From an uncultured Bacteroidota bacterium (GTDB taxonomy: Bacteria > Bacteroidota > Bacteroidia > Bacteroidales > Bacteroidaceae): a DNA stretch of 38,179 bases. Positions within the stretch are counted from its first letter, which is position 1. Each line of letters opens with the position of its first letter. The notes beneath the pieces were generated by a model. The model worked only from the letters and a program-made list of their open reading frames with translations, had not been told where the DNA came from and searched no databases. The stretch is from positions 1 to 38,179 of the forward strand of contig CAMVLL010000013.1 of NCBI GenBank assembly GCA_947168315.1, in the 5' to 3' direction. Positions 25,245-33,927 of this stretch are shown here, one piece after another. The position numbers and the translations under genes are program-made.

Positions 25245-27047
25245 ATGAAGCATCCGTTACGAAGTGCCGTTTGCACGGAAGGAAGAAGAATGGCAGGCTC
25301 GAGAGCTCTTTGGGTAGCCAATGGTATGAAGCGTAAGATGTTCGGCAAACCAATCATTGCCATCGTGAATTCGTTCACTCAATTTGTGCCAGGACATACT
25401 CATTTGCATGAGATTGGTCAGATTGTGAAGCAAGAAATTGAGAATATGGGCTGTTATGCGGCCGAATTCAATACAATTGCCATTGACGATGGAATCGCCA
25501 TGGGGCACGATGGCATGTTGTATTCACTTCCGTCAAGAGATATTATCGCCGATTCGGTAGAGTATATGGTCAATGCCCACAAAGCGGATGCCATGATTTG
25601 CATTTCCAATTGTGATAAGATTACTCCAGGAATGTTGATGGCTTCGATGCGATTGAACATTCCGACCGTCTTCTGTAGCGGTGGACCGATGGAGGCTGGA
25701 CGATATAAGAATGAGAACTACGATCTGGTAATGGCCATGATCAAGGGAGGCGATGCTTCTGTCAGTGATGAGGAACTGTCGGAAATCGAGAATATCGCAT
25801 GTCCGGGCTGTGGTTGTTGCTCGGGTATGTTCACTGCCAACTCCATGAACTCGTTGACCGAAGCTATCGGTATGGCTTTGCCAGGAAATGGTACCATTTT
25901 GGCTACTCATACCAACCGTGTTCAGCTGTTTAGAGATGCTGCACGACAGATCGTAACTAATGCAATGAAATATTATGAAGAGGGTGACGAGAGTGTTCTT
26001 CCTCGAAATATTGCAACCAAGGAGTCGTTCTTGAACGCTATGACTTTGGATATCGCTATGGGAGGTAGTACAAATACGATTTTGCACTTGCTGGCCATCG
26101 CTCAAGAAGGAGAAGTTGATTTCCAAATGAACGATATTGATGCTCTGAGTAAGAAGGTTCCGTGTCTGTGTAAGCTGGCACCGAACACACAAAAGTATAG
26201 TGTTCAGGAATGTAACCGTGCAGGTGGTATCCTAGGTATTTTGAATGAGTTGGCAAAAGGTGACTTATTGAACCTCCAGGTAAAGCGTGTGGATGGGTTA
26301 ACCTTGGAAGAGGAACTGAAGAAATATGATATTACGGGTGCGACGGTTGGCGAAGAAGCCAAACGTATCTACAGTTCTGCTCCTGGCGGTCGCTTTAGCA
26401 CAAAGATGGGTAGTCAGTCGGCAACCTATGATTCGTTAGATACCGACCGTTCCAATGGATGTATTCGTGATATCGCTCACGCTTATACGAAGGATGGAGG
26501 TTTGGCAGTGCTCTTTGGAAACATCGCTCAAGATGGATGCGTAGTCAAAACAGCTGGTGTTGATGAGTCAATCTGGAAATTTTCCGGACCTGCAAAGGTC
26601 TTTGACTCACAGGAGGAAGCTTGTGACGGAATCCTTGGAGGAAAAGTTGTGTCAGGTGATGTCGTCGTTATCACACATGAGGGACCGAAAGGTGGACCGG
26701 GTATGCAGGAGATGCTTTATCCTACCTCTTATATTAAATCCAAACACTTAGGTAAAGAGTGTGCCTTGATTACTGATGGACGTTTCAGTGGCGGAACGTC
26801 AGGATTGAGTATTGGACATATCTCTCCTGAGGCTGCCGCAGGTGGAAACATTGGTAAGATTGTGGATGGAGATATTATTGAGATTGACATTCCTAACCGT
26901 ACTATCAACGTTCGACTCTCGAATGAGGAATTAGAGGCTCGTCCGATGAGACCGTTGACTCGACAGAGAGTAGTATCAAAGAGTTTACAGGCGTATGCTG
27001 CATCTGTCAGCTCGGCAGACAAAGGTGGTGTACGAATCATAAAATGA
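25245..27047 (+). CDS. ilvD: Dihydroxy-acid dehydratase
   Basis: Dehydrates 2,3-dihydroxy-isovalerate and 2,3-dihydroxy-3-methylvalerate to the 2-oxoacid precursors of valine/leucine and isoleucine. The 600-aa length is normal. Iron-sulfur cluster and metal motifs are visible: [31 protein letters not shown] with the cluster cysteines, [13 protein letters not shown], and the C-terminal [14 protein letters not shown] and [20 protein letters not shown] with the catalytic serine region. It is the first structural gene of the ilv operon, 22 nt after the attenuator terminator, and no internal terminator separates it from ilvB. Confidence 0.97.
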   Translation: MKHPLRSAVCTEGRRMAGSRALWVANGMKRKMFGKPIIAIVNSFTQFVPGHTHLHEIGQIVKQEIENMGCYAAEFNTIAIDDGIAMGHDGMLYSLPSRDIIADSVEYMVNAHKADAMICISNCDKITPGMLMASMRLNIPTVFCSGGPMEAGRYKNENYDLVMAMIKGGDASVSDEELSEIENIACPGCGCCSGMFTANSMNSLTEAIGMALPGNGTILATHTNRVQLFRDAARQIVTNAMKYYEEGDESVLPRNIATKESFLNAMTLDIAMGGSTNTILHLLAIAQEGEVDFQMNDIDALSKKVPCLCKLAPNTQKYSVQECNRAGGILGILNELAKGDLLNLQVKRVDGLTLEEELKKYDITGATVGEEAKRIYSSAPGGRFSTKMGSQSATYDSLDTDRSNGCIRDIAHAYTKDGGLAVLFGNIAQDGCVVKTAGVDESIWKFSGPAKVFDSQEEACDGILGGKVVSGDVVVITHEGPKGGPGMQEMLYPTSYIKSKHLGKECALITDGRFSGGTSGLSIGHISPEAAAGGNIGKIVDGDIIEIDIPNRTINVRLSNEELEARPMRPLTRQRVVSKSLQAYAASVSSADKGGVRIIK

Positions 27048-27064
27048 CAATATAAAATACAAAT

Positions 27065-28762
27065 ATGACTAAAGAGTTAATAACCGGAGCAGAAGCCTTG
27101 ATCCGTTCGCTGGAATATCAAGGAGTAAAGACTATTTTCGGATATCCGGGTGGCGCTATCATGCCTACTTTTGATGCACTGTACTATCATTCAGCTACAA
27201 TACGCCATATATTGGTGCGTCATGAGCAGGCTGCAGCGCATGCAGCGGAAGGCTTCGCACGCTCGTCGGGAAAAGTTGGTGTCTGTCTGGTAACTAGTGG
27301 TCCAGGTGCTACGAATACGTTGACAGGCATCGCTGATGCCATGATCGACAGTACACCTATTGTGGTAATTGCTGGACAGGTTGCCTCAGCATTTATGGGA
27401 ACAGATGCTTTCCAAGAAGTCGATCTGGTGGGTGTCACTCAGCCAATTACAAAATGGAGTTATCAAATCCGGAAAGCTTCGGACATTCCTTGGGCTATCG
27501 CACGGGCTTTCTATATTGCACAAAGCGGACGACCAGGTCCGGTAGTCCTGGACTTTACCAGAAATGCACAGACTGAAAGGTTTGAATATGAGCCGATGAG
27601 GCTGGATTTTATTCGAGGATATGATCCTTATCCTACACCTGACATGGAGAACATCCAAAAAGCAGCTGATCTAATCAACCAAGCAGAAAAACCGTTCTTA
27701 TTGGTGGGTCAGGGTGTCGAACTTGGAAACGCTAATGAGGAGTTGAAGGCTCTGATCGAGAAAGCAGATATCCCATGTGGATGTACTTTGCTCGGATTAT
27801 CTGCCTTACCTACCAATCATCGTTTGAACAAAGGAATGTTGGGTATGCATGGAAATCTTGGTCCGAATGTGAAAACCAATGAGTGCGACGTGCTGATTGC
27901 CGTGGGAATGCGATTTGATGATCGTGTGACCGGACGTTTGGACACTTATGCTAAACAAGCGAAAGTCATTCATTTGGACATCGATCAGTCTGAGGTAGGA
28001 AAGAATGTCAAGGTGGACGTTCCTATCATTGGCGATTGTAAGGAAACACTGCCGATGCTTACTGAGCTGGTACATCAGACAACGCATACAGCTTGGATTG
28101 AAAGTTTCAAACCGTACGAGAAAAAAGAATACGAGAAGGTTATCGAAAAGGAAATCCATCCTAAAGAGGGGCCGCTAAACATGGGAGAGGTCGTGAATGC
28201 TGTCAGCGAAGCGGCAAACCATGATGCTATTCTCGTAACGGACGTAGGACAGAACCAAATGATGTCGGCTCGTTATTTCAAATATTCACGAAATAGAAGC
28301 ATCATTACCTCTGGAGGATTGGGAACGATGGGCTATGGACTCCCTGCTGCCATTGGTTGTACGTTTGCTCGTCCCGACCGAAAAGTCTGTGTTTTCATGG
28401 GTGATGGCGGTTTACAGATGAATATACAGGAGTTTGGTACCATTATGGAACAACGTTGTCCGGTGAAAATAATTGTTTTGGATAACAATTACCTTGGAAA
28501 TGTACGTCAGTGGCAAGCAATGTTCTTTGGTGGCCGATATTCGTTCACACCTTTGTTGAATCCCGACTTCATACAGATCGCTGATGCATACGGCATCCCG
28601 GCTAAACAGGTTGTCGATCGTGGTGATTTGAAAGATGCTATTGAAGAGATGCTAGCCTTTGATGGACCGTTCTTGCTGCATGTTTGTGTGAAGGAAGAAG
28701 GAAACGTGTTGCCGATGACTCCTCCGGGTAGCTCGGTCAATGAAATGTTGTTGGAATGTTAA
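27065..28762 (+). CDS. ilvB: Acetolactate synthase, large (catalytic) subunit
   Basis: Condenses two pyruvates, or pyruvate with 2-oxobutyrate, to acetolactate or acetohydroxybutyrate using thiamine diphosphate and FAD. At 565 aa it is full length. It begins TGAEALIRSLEYQGV, then FGYPGGAIMPTFDAL and the catalytic glutamate in VRHEQAAAHAAEGF. Further motifs are VCLVTSGPGATNT and the TPP-binding motif beginning MGDGGLQMNIQEFG and ending VLDNNYLGNVRQWQ. It lies 17 nt after ilvD and 9 nt before the regulatory subunit gene. The enzyme is normally the feedback-controlled entry step of the pathway. Confidence 0.97.
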   Translation: MTKELITGAEALIRSLEYQGVKTIFGYPGGAIMPTFDALYYHSATIRHILVRHEQAAAHAAEGFARSSGKVGVCLVTSGPGATNTLTGIADAMIDSTPIVVIAGQVASAFMGTDAFQEVDLVGVTQPITKWSYQIRKASDIPWAIARAFYIAQSGRPGPVVLDFTRNAQTERFEYEPMRLDFIRGYDPYPTPDMENIQKAADLINQAEKPFLLVGQGVELGNANEELKALIEKADIPCGCTLLGLSALPTNHRLNKGMLGMHGNLGPNVKTNECDVLIAVGMRFDDRVTGRLDTYAKQAKVIHLDIDQSEVGKNVKVDVPIIGDCKETLPMLTELVHQTTHTAWIESFKPYEKKEYEKVIEKEIHPKEGPLNMGEVVNAVSEAANHDAILVTDVGQNQMMSARYFKYSRNRSIITSGGLGTMGYGLPAAIGCTFARPDRKVCVFMGDGGLQMNIQEFGTIMEQRCPVKIIVLDNNYLGNVRQWQAMFFGGRYSFTPLLNPDFIQIADAYGIPAKQVVDRGDLKDAIEEMLAFDGPFLLHVCVKEEGNVLPMTPPGSSVNEMLLEC

Positions 28763-28771
28763 AGAAGAACT

Positions 28772-29350
28772 ATGAATAGGAAATTATATACATTGATTGT
28801 TCACTCCGAGAATATCGCCGGTTTGCTGAATCAGATTACTGCGGTGTTTACTCGTCGACAAATCAATATCGAAAGTTTGAACGTATCAGCATCATCTATC
28901 TCAGGTGTTCATAAATATACAATTACAGCATGGACAACGGAAGATGAAATAGAGAAGGTAAATAAACAGATAGAGAAGAAGATTGATGTGATTAAGTCGA
29001 ATTATTTCACAGACTCGGATATCTATCAACGTGAGATTGCCTTGTATAAACTCTCTACACCCGAGTTTGTACAGAATCCGGAAGCATCAAAGGTGATTCG
29101 TAGCCATGATGCACATATAGTAGAAGTAAACCCAACATTCCTGACAGTAGAAAAAACGGGAGCTGATAGTGAAATCACCAAGTTGTATGAGGAGCTAAGT
29201 GGAATGGGGTGTGTGCTTCAGTTCGTTCGTTCTGGAAGAATTGCTATTACAACGAGTTGTTTTGAGCGAGTAAATGAGTATCTTTGCATGCGTGAAGAGA
29301 AATATCGAAAACAAAAAGCAAAAAAGGATGAATGTACTGAAGAAAGATAA
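28772..29350 (+). CDS. ilvN: Acetolactate synthase, small (regulatory) subunit
   Basis: A 192-aa regulatory subunit that activates the large subunit and mediates valine feedback inhibition in the family. The N-terminal ACT domain (about 3-80) reads LYTLIVHSENIAGLLNQIT, then FTRRQINIESLNVSASSISG. The C-terminal domain (about 85-165) is the usual partner region, with NPTFLTVEKTG and LQFVRSGRIAITT. A charged tail (KYRKQKAKKDECTEER) follows; the thioesterase start codon lies inside its coding sequence, giving a 23-nt overlap. Confidence 0.93.
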   Translation: MNRKLYTLIVHSENIAGLLNQITAVFTRRQINIESLNVSASSISGVHKYTITAWTTEDEIEKVNKQIEKKIDVIKSNYFTDSDIYQREIALYKLSTPEFVQNPEASKVIRSHDAHIVEVNPTFLTVEKTGADSEITKLYEELSGMGCVLQFVRSGRIAITTSCFERVNEYLCMREEKYRKQKAKKDECTEER

Positions 29351-30080
29351 GATAGGAGCCTATCAGTTTGTGGCGGAACCGTTTCATGTAGATTTTAATG
29401 GACGGCTTACCATGAGTGTGCTGGGTAATCATTTATTGAACTGTGCCGGCTTTCATGCTGCCGACCGCGGTTTTGGCATATCTGAACTCAATGAGCATCA
29501 TTATACGTGGGTGTTGTCCCGTTTAGCCATTGAGATGGATGAGTTTCCTTATAAGGATGAACCGTTCAGCATCCAGACATGGGTGGAAAACGTATATCGT
29601 TTGTTCACCGATCGTAACTTTGCTGTTATAGATAAGGACGGGAAACCACTTGGATATGCTCGCTCAGTATGGGCTATGATTGATGTGGACAGTCGAAAAC
29701 CAATGGATTTGGTTGCTATGCATAACGGGCAGATCGCAGAATATATTTGCGATAAGGAATGTCCGATCGAGAAACCAAGTCGTATCAAGGTTACATCCAA
29801 GGAACCGGTTGCCACATACATGACAAAGTACAGTGATATAGATATCAATGGTCATGTGAACAGCATCAAGTACATTGAGCATATCTTGGATTTGTTTCCT
29901 ATCGAGACGTTCAAACAAAAACGTTTAAGACGATTTGAAATGGCTTATGTGGCCGAAAGCTACTATGGCGACCTGCTAAGTTTCTACTGGGATACAGTTG
30001 ATGAACTGGAGTATCACGTAGAAGTACGGAAAAATGATGGTGAGGTTGTTGTTCGTAGCAAGGTCGTATTTACTGAATGA
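29328..30080 (+). CDS. Acyl-ACP thioesterase
   Basis: A 250-aa double hot-dog thioesterase of the FatA/FatB-like bacterial group, which releases fatty acids from acyl carrier protein. The first hot-dog has GNHLLNCAGFHAADRGFGIS and a long helix region with WVLSRLAIEMDEFP. The second has YSDIDINGHVNSIKYIEHIL, holding the D-x-N-x-H-V-N block used in catalysis. The ATG at 29328 is chosen; upstream in-frame codons from 29274 lie deep inside ilvN. The same gene order, with a thioesterase between ilvN and ilvC, occurs to my knowledge in Bacteroides (the BT2075 protein). Why a lipid enzyme sits inside an amino acid operon is unexplained; branched acyl chains are a possible link. Confidence 0.88.
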   Translation: MNVLKKDKIGAYQFVAEPFHVDFNGRLTMSVLGNHLLNCAGFHAADRGFGISELNEHHYTWVLSRLAIEMDEFPYKDEPFSIQTWVENVYRLFTDRNFAVIDKDGKPLGYARSVWAMIDVDSRKPMDLVAMHNGQIAEYICDKECPIEKPSRIKVTSKEPVATYMTKYSDIDINGHVNSIKYIEHILDLFPIETFKQKRLRRFEMAYVAESYYGDLLSFYWDTVDELEYHVEVRKNDGEVVVRSKVVFTE

Positions 30081-30110
30081 TAAAAAACGAAGTACAAATA
30101 ATATTAACGA

Positions 30111-30128
30111 GGGACAACTTAGTTGCCC
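30111..30128 (+). other. Small hairpin in the leader of ilvC
   Basis: GGG-A-CAAC (30111-30118), loop TTA, GTTG-CCC (30122-30128) forms a seven-pair stem with one bulged A, ending 15 nt before the ilvC ATG. It has no T-tract. It could mark an RNA-processing or translation-control site between the thioesterase and ilvC. Confidence 0.5.
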
Positions 30129-30143
30129 ATAAAAAGAAACAAA

Positions 30144-31187
30144 ATGGCACAAATGAATTTTGGCGGTGTGATGGAAAACATCGTGACACGTGAAGAGTTT
30201 CCATTGGAAAAAGCACGTGAAATTTTGAAAAATGAAACAATCGCTGTTCTCGGTTACGGTATTCAGGGACCTGGACAGGCATGTAATTTACGTGATAATG
30301 GATTTAATGTGATTGTAGGTCAACGTAAAGGAAAGACTTACGATAAGGCTGTTGCTGATGGCTGGAAGCCGGGCGAGACTCTTTTCTCTATCGAGGAAGC
30401 TGTTGAACGTGGTACCATTATCTGTATGTTGCTTTCTGATGCTGGTCAAATGCAGGTTTGGCCTACGATCAAGGATATGATCAAGGCACCTAAAACCTTG
30501 TATTTCTCCCATGGTTTCGCTATCAATTGGAACGATCGTACTGGTGTCGTACCTCCTACAGATATTGATGTGATTATGGTGGCACCGAAAGGTTCGGGTA
30601 CTACTCTTCGTACGATGTTTATGGAAGGTCGTGGTATTAACTCCTCTTATGCTATCTATCAAGATGCTACAGGCAAAGCAAAAGAAAAGACTTTGGCTCT
30701 TGGAGTAGGCGTTGGTTCCGGTTATTTGTTTGAAACCACATTCAAACGTGAGGCTGTCTCCGATTTGACTGGTGAGCGTGGTTCTTTGATGGGAGCTATC
30801 CAAGGTTTATTGCTGGCTCAGTATGAGACTTTGCGTGAGCATGGTCATACTCCTTCTGAAGCGTTCAATGAAACTGTTGAGGAGTTGACTCAGAGTTTGA
30901 TGCCATTGTTTGCCGCAAATGGTATGGACTGGATGTATGCTAACTGTTCAACAACAGCTCAACGTGGAGCTTTGGACTGGATGGGACCGTTCCATGATGC
31001 CATCAAACCAGTAATGGAGAAGTTGTATCACAGCGTGGAGACTGGTACAGAAGCTCAGATCTCAATTGATTCAAATTCAAAACCAGATTATCGTGAGAAA
31101 CTGAATGCAGAACTGAAAGCAATGCACGACAGTGAGATGTGGCGTACTGCAGAGACTGTCCGTCAGCTTCGTCCTGAGAACAATTAG
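30144..31187 (+). CDS. ilvC: Ketol-acid reductoisomerase, resembling the fungal/mitochondrial type
   Basis: Rearranges and reduces acetolactate or acetohydroxybutyrate with NAD(P)H, giving the substrates of IlvD. From the ATG at 30144 it is 347 aa, which fits class I. An in-frame TTG at 30123 lies within the leader hairpin and is rejected. The Rossmann motif is VLGYGIQGPGQA, with the cofactor loop GQRKGKTYD. VAPKGSGTTLRTMF, EGRGINSSYA, FNETVEELTQSLMPLF, CSTTAQRGALDW, SKPDYREKLNAEL and the RPEN ending match, as I recall it, yeast Ilv5 more than the E. coli enzyme. It closes the ilv operon and is followed by a strong terminator. Confidence 0.96.
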   Translation: MAQMNFGGVMENIVTREEFPLEKAREILKNETIAVLGYGIQGPGQACNLRDNGFNVIVGQRKGKTYDKAVADGWKPGETLFSIEEAVERGTIICMLLSDAGQMQVWPTIKDMIKAPKTLYFSHGFAINWNDRTGVVPPTDIDVIMVAPKGSGTTLRTMFMEGRGINSSYAIYQDATGKAKEKTLALGVGVGSGYLFETTFKREAVSDLTGERGSLMGAIQGLLLAQYETLREHGHTPSEAFNETVEELTQSLMPLFAANGMDWMYANCSTTAQRGALDWMGPFHDAIKPVMEKLYHSVETGTEAQISIDSNSKPDYREKLNAELKAMHDSEMWRTAETVRQLRPENN

Positions 31188-31201
31188 TTCCCGTGGAGTA
31201 T

Positions 31202-31249
31202 AAACAATGGAGTGCTCATCGAAAGGTGGGCACTCCATTGTGTTTATTT
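31202..31249 (+). terminator. Terminator of the ilv operon, between convergent operons
   Basis: CAATGGAGTGC (31205-31215) pairs perfectly with GCACTCCATTG (31230-31240), extended at the base by AAA/TTT pairs, and followed by a T-rich tail. It may also serve the minus-strand vor operon, whose last stop is at 31281. Confidence 0.88.
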
Positions 31250-31280
31250 AGCATATAGGCGGAATTCAGTCCCCCTCTTT

Positions 31281-31826
31281 TTATTCAACTTTTTTAATAA
31301 TGTCCATACCAATATGAATGGCTTCCTCATTCAATGGAATAAGGTGATGATGGCGCTCAGGAAGTGTCTTCTTCAATGCTTTCAGCACACTTTCGATAGA
31401 AACAACCGGACAGAGTTTCAGTAATCCACCAAGCACCATCATATTAAACGTCTTGGCAATGCCTCTCTCTGTGGCCTCATCCATGGCATCGATGCGATAC
31501 ACTTGAATATCTTCACGAGTCGGAGGCTCGATAATGCCATAACCATCATAGATAAGGATGCCACCAGGCTTAATCTTGCTTTCGAACTTGGCCAATGATG
31601 GTTGGTTCAAAATGATGGCGATGTCATATTGACTGAGAATCGGAGAGGAGATACGCTCATCACTGACAATGACCGTCACATTAGCCGTTCCACCACGTTG
31701 CTCTGGTCCGTATGCCGGCATCCATGTTACTTCTTTGTCCTCCATTAAACCGGAATAGGCCAGAATCTTTCCCATTGATAAGACACCTTGCCCACCAAAT
31801 CCTGCGATAATTATTTCATGTTTCAT
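31281..31826 (-). CDS. 2-oxoacid:ferredoxin oxidoreductase, gamma subunit
   Basis: A 181-aa subunit of the ferredoxin-dependent 2-oxoacid oxidoreductase, which oxidatively decarboxylates a 2-oxoacid to acyl-CoA and reduces ferredoxin, or runs in reverse. It begins IIIAGFGGQGVLSMGKILAY and has the YGPEQRGGTANVTVIVS block typical of gamma chains. The chain ends in the LIPLNEEAIHIGMDII region. It is the last gene of the operon, 39 nt after the beta subunit. The substrate class is decided by the alpha and beta subunits and remains uncertain (2-oxoisovalerate or 2-oxoglutarate). Confidence 0.92.
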   Translation of the reverse strand: MKHEIIIAGFGGQGVLSMGKILAYSGLMEDKEVTWMPAYGPEQRGGTANVTVIVSDERISSPILSQYDIAIILNQPSLAKFESKIKPGGILIYDGYGIIEPPTREDIQVYRIDAMDEATERGIAKTFNMMVLGGLLKLCPVVSIESVLKALKKTLPERHHHLIPLNEEAIHIGMDIIKKVE

Positions 31827-31865
31827 TGTTCTTCAATTAAAGAGGTTTATTTTTACTGGATTCCC

Positions 31866-32642
31866 TTAACGTTGGATTCCGTCAATATCTTTTAAGTCGC
31901 CCAAAGGATAGAACGGAGCCATATTCTCCTCCATCCATTTGTTTGATGCATCTGGTGACATTTTCCAACCCGAGTTACAAGTCGAAACGAACTCTACTAA
32001 ATTTGCGCCCTTCCCTTGTAATGAGTTCTCAAATGCCTTTCGCAAAGCTTTTTTTGCCTTACGGATATGTGCAACCGTATCGACAGCTTGACGAGTCACG
32101 TAACAAGTACCATCTAGTTGGGCAGCAATGTTCGCCATTTTCAATGGGAAACCATGAATCTTCGGATCACGACCGTAAGGACAAGTAGCTGTTTTCATAC
32201 CAATCAAGGTTGTTGGAGCCATCTGTCCGCCTGTCATACCATAGATTGCATTGTTGATGAAGATGATCGTGATATTCTCACCACGGTTCAAAGCGTGGAT
32301 AGTCTCAGCCGTACCAATGCAGGCAAGGTCACCATCACCTTGATAAGTGAAAACTAAACGGTCGGGCCACAAACGTTTGATAGCTGTAGCAACAGCAGGA
32401 GCTCTACCATGAGCAGCTTCTTCCCAGTCGATGTCTAGATAGTTATAGGCAAACACGGCACATCCTACTGGTGATACACCAACCGACTTGTTTTCCATCC
32501 CCATTTCTTCGATAACTTCTGCTATCAACTTATGTACTACACCGTGACTACATCCCGGACAGTAGTGCATCGGGTTGTCATTCATCAACGTCGGTTTCTT
32601 ATAGACTATATTTTCAGGTCTTATGATTTCTTCTCTTGTCAT
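31866..32642 (-). CDS. 2-oxoacid:ferredoxin oxidoreductase, beta (TPP-binding) subunit
   Basis: A 258-aa catalytic subunit carrying thiamine diphosphate. Visible motifs are HYCPGCSHGVVHKL near the N-terminus, SPVGCAVFAYNYLD, HGRAPAVATAIKRLWPD, and the TPP signature TYQGDGDLACIGTAETIHAL followed by INNAIYGMTGGQMAPTT. The extra Cys in ATCPYGRDPK is typical of this family. In Bacteroidetes such enzymes are annotated either as 2-oxoglutarate (Kor) or branched-chain 2-oxoacid (Vor) oxidoreductases; sequence alone does not settle it. It lies 17 nt downstream of the small membrane protein gene. Confidence 0.93.
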   Translation of the reverse strand: MTREEIIRPENIVYKKPTLMNDNPMHYCPGCSHGVVHKLIAEVIEEMGMENKSVGVSPVGCAVFAYNYLDIDWEEAAHGRAPAVATAIKRLWPDRLVFTYQGDGDLACIGTAETIHALNRGENITIIFINNAIYGMTGGQMAPTTLIGMKTATCPYGRDPKIHGFPLKMANIAAQLDGTCYVTRQAVDTVAHIRKAKKALRKAFENSLQGKGANLVEFVSTCNSGWKMSPDASNKWMEENMAPFYPLGDLKDIDGIQR

Positions 32643-32659
32643 AATTGTCTCTCCTTCAA

Positions 32660-32824
32660 TTAAAGCATGAATCGTAGAAAGAATTCAATCAGTTTAATAC
32701 AGATGGCAGCAGCACACACATATATGAAATTAGTAAAAGTAGATGTAAAATAGAGAATTACTGCTACTACTGCTAAGATCATAAAAATGATATTCAATAT
32801 ATTTCTTATTTTATCTGTATTCAT
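32660..32824 (-). CDS. Small hydrophobic membrane protein (54 aa) inside the vor operon
   Basis: An ATG at 32824 opens a 54-codon frame ending at 32660, exactly filling the gap between the alpha and beta subunit genes (7 nt after the alpha stop, 17 nt before the beta start). The peptide has a short polar start (MNTDKIRNIL), then two hydrophobic stretches, about 11-28 (IIFMILAVVAVILYF) and 33-50 (FIYVCAAAICIKLIEFFL). It is therefore likely a two-helix inner-membrane protein with both ends on one side. I recognise no family. Its packing suggests co-translation and perhaps a role in tethering the soluble complex to the membrane. Confidence 0.7.
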   Translation of the reverse strand: MNTDKIRNILNIIFMILAVVAVILYFTSTFTNFIYVCAAAICIKLIEFFLRFML

Positions 32825-32831
32825 GGATTCA

Positions 32832-33917
32832 TTATTTAATAAGTTTTTCTTTTATTGCAGCAACCACTTCGTCAGGATCAGGAACGATACCTCCCAGACG
32901 TCCGAAATGCTCTACCGGTATTTTACATTCTACAGCAAGTTTGACATCTTCAATCATCTGACCGGCATTCAGCTCAAGAGCCATAATACCTTTCATTTGT
33001 TGAGCACGTGCTTTAATGGCTTTTGTTGGGAAAGGCCATATCGTGATAGGACGGAGCAAACCGACTTTGATACCTTGAGCTCGTGCCTCTTCCATCGCTT
33101 TCAAGCCGATACGGGCACAAGATCCGAAGGCTACGATCAAGTATTCGGCATCCTCACATTCAATTTCCTCATAGCGAACTTCGTTCTCCTCAATCTCTGC
33201 ATATTTTTTCTGCAGATGGATATTCCGTTGTTCCATAATCGATGGATCAAGTTCCAATGAAGTGATGATGTTTGGTTTACGTCCTTTCGCTTTGCCATTG
33301 GCTGCCCAAGGACAGCGTGCAATCACTTCTTCATCAGTCAAACGGCGACGAGGCTTAGGAAGAACTACCTTTTCCATCATCTGACCGATAACACCATCAG
33401 CAACGATGATAGCTGGGTTACGATATTTAAAAGCAAGGTCGAAAGCCAGACCAACAAAGTCTGCCATCTCCTGAACAGAGGCAGGTGCTAAAGCAATCAG
33501 ACGGTAGTCACCATGTCCACCACCTTTGACAGTCTGGAAATAATCGGCCTGACTAGGCTGAATTGTTCCTAAACCAGGACCACCACGCATCACGTTTACA
33601 ATCAAACAAGGAAGTTCGGCTCCGGCGATGTAAGAAATACCTTCCTGTTTCAAGCTGACGCCCGGACTTGAGGAAGAGGTCATACACATCTTTCCGGTAG
33701 CAGCACCTCCGTATACCATATTTATTGCAGCTAATTCACTTTCAGCCTGAACGACGACCATACCAGTAGTCTCCCAAGGCTTCATCTCTGCAAGTGTCTC
33801 TAAAACTTCTGATTGGGGGGTAATGGGGTAACCAAAGTAAGCATCCACACCGTAATTGATGGCTGCACGGGCAATCGCCTCATTTCCCTTCATTAATACA
33901 ACATCTTCTCCTGCCAT
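32832..33917 (-). CDS. vorB: 2-oxoacid:ferredoxin oxidoreductase, alpha subunit (VorB/KorA type)
   Basis: A 361-aa alpha chain that binds pyrophosphate and CoA regions of the complex. It starts with LMKGNEAIARAAINYGVDAY, FGYPITPQSEVLE and VVQAESELAAINMVYGGA, followed by MTSSSSPGVSLKQEGISYI and VNVMRGGPGLGTIQPSQADY. The C-terminal domain has LRPITIWPFPTKAI and LELNAGQMIEDV. Proteins of this type in Bacteroides are usually named VorB, the branched-chain 2-oxoacid (2-oxoisovalerate) oxidoreductase subunit. The neighbouring ilv operon makes exactly those 2-oxoacids, which fits, but 2-oxoglutarate as substrate is not excluded. Confidence 0.9.
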   Translation of the reverse strand: MAGEDVVLMKGNEAIARAAINYGVDAYFGYPITPQSEVLETLAEMKPWETTGMVVVQAESELAAINMVYGGAATGKMCMTSSSSPGVSLKQEGISYIAGAELPCLIVNVMRGGPGLGTIQPSQADYFQTVKGGGHGDYRLIALAPASVQEMADFVGLAFDLAFKYRNPAIIVADGVIGQMMEKVVLPKPRRRLTDEEVIARCPWAANGKAKGRKPNIITSLELDPSIMEQRNIHLQKKYAEIEENEVRYEEIECEDAEYLIVAFGSCARIGLKAMEEARAQGIKVGLLRPITIWPFPTKAIKARAQQMKGIMALELNAGQMIEDVKLAVECKIPVEHFGRLGGIVPDPDEVVAAIKEKLIK

Positions 33918-33927
33918 ATCTTTCCGT

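Noticed and set aside
25533-26192. Long open frame (219 codons) antisense to ilvD
   Set aside because: It is fully inside a strongly conserved gene, its translation has no recognisable domain and its composition is that of an antisense shadow.
29274-29327. Upstream extension of the thioesterase
   Set aside because: The added residues lie entirely within ilvN coding sequence and do not resemble thioesterase N-termini. The ATG at 29328 gives the normal length.
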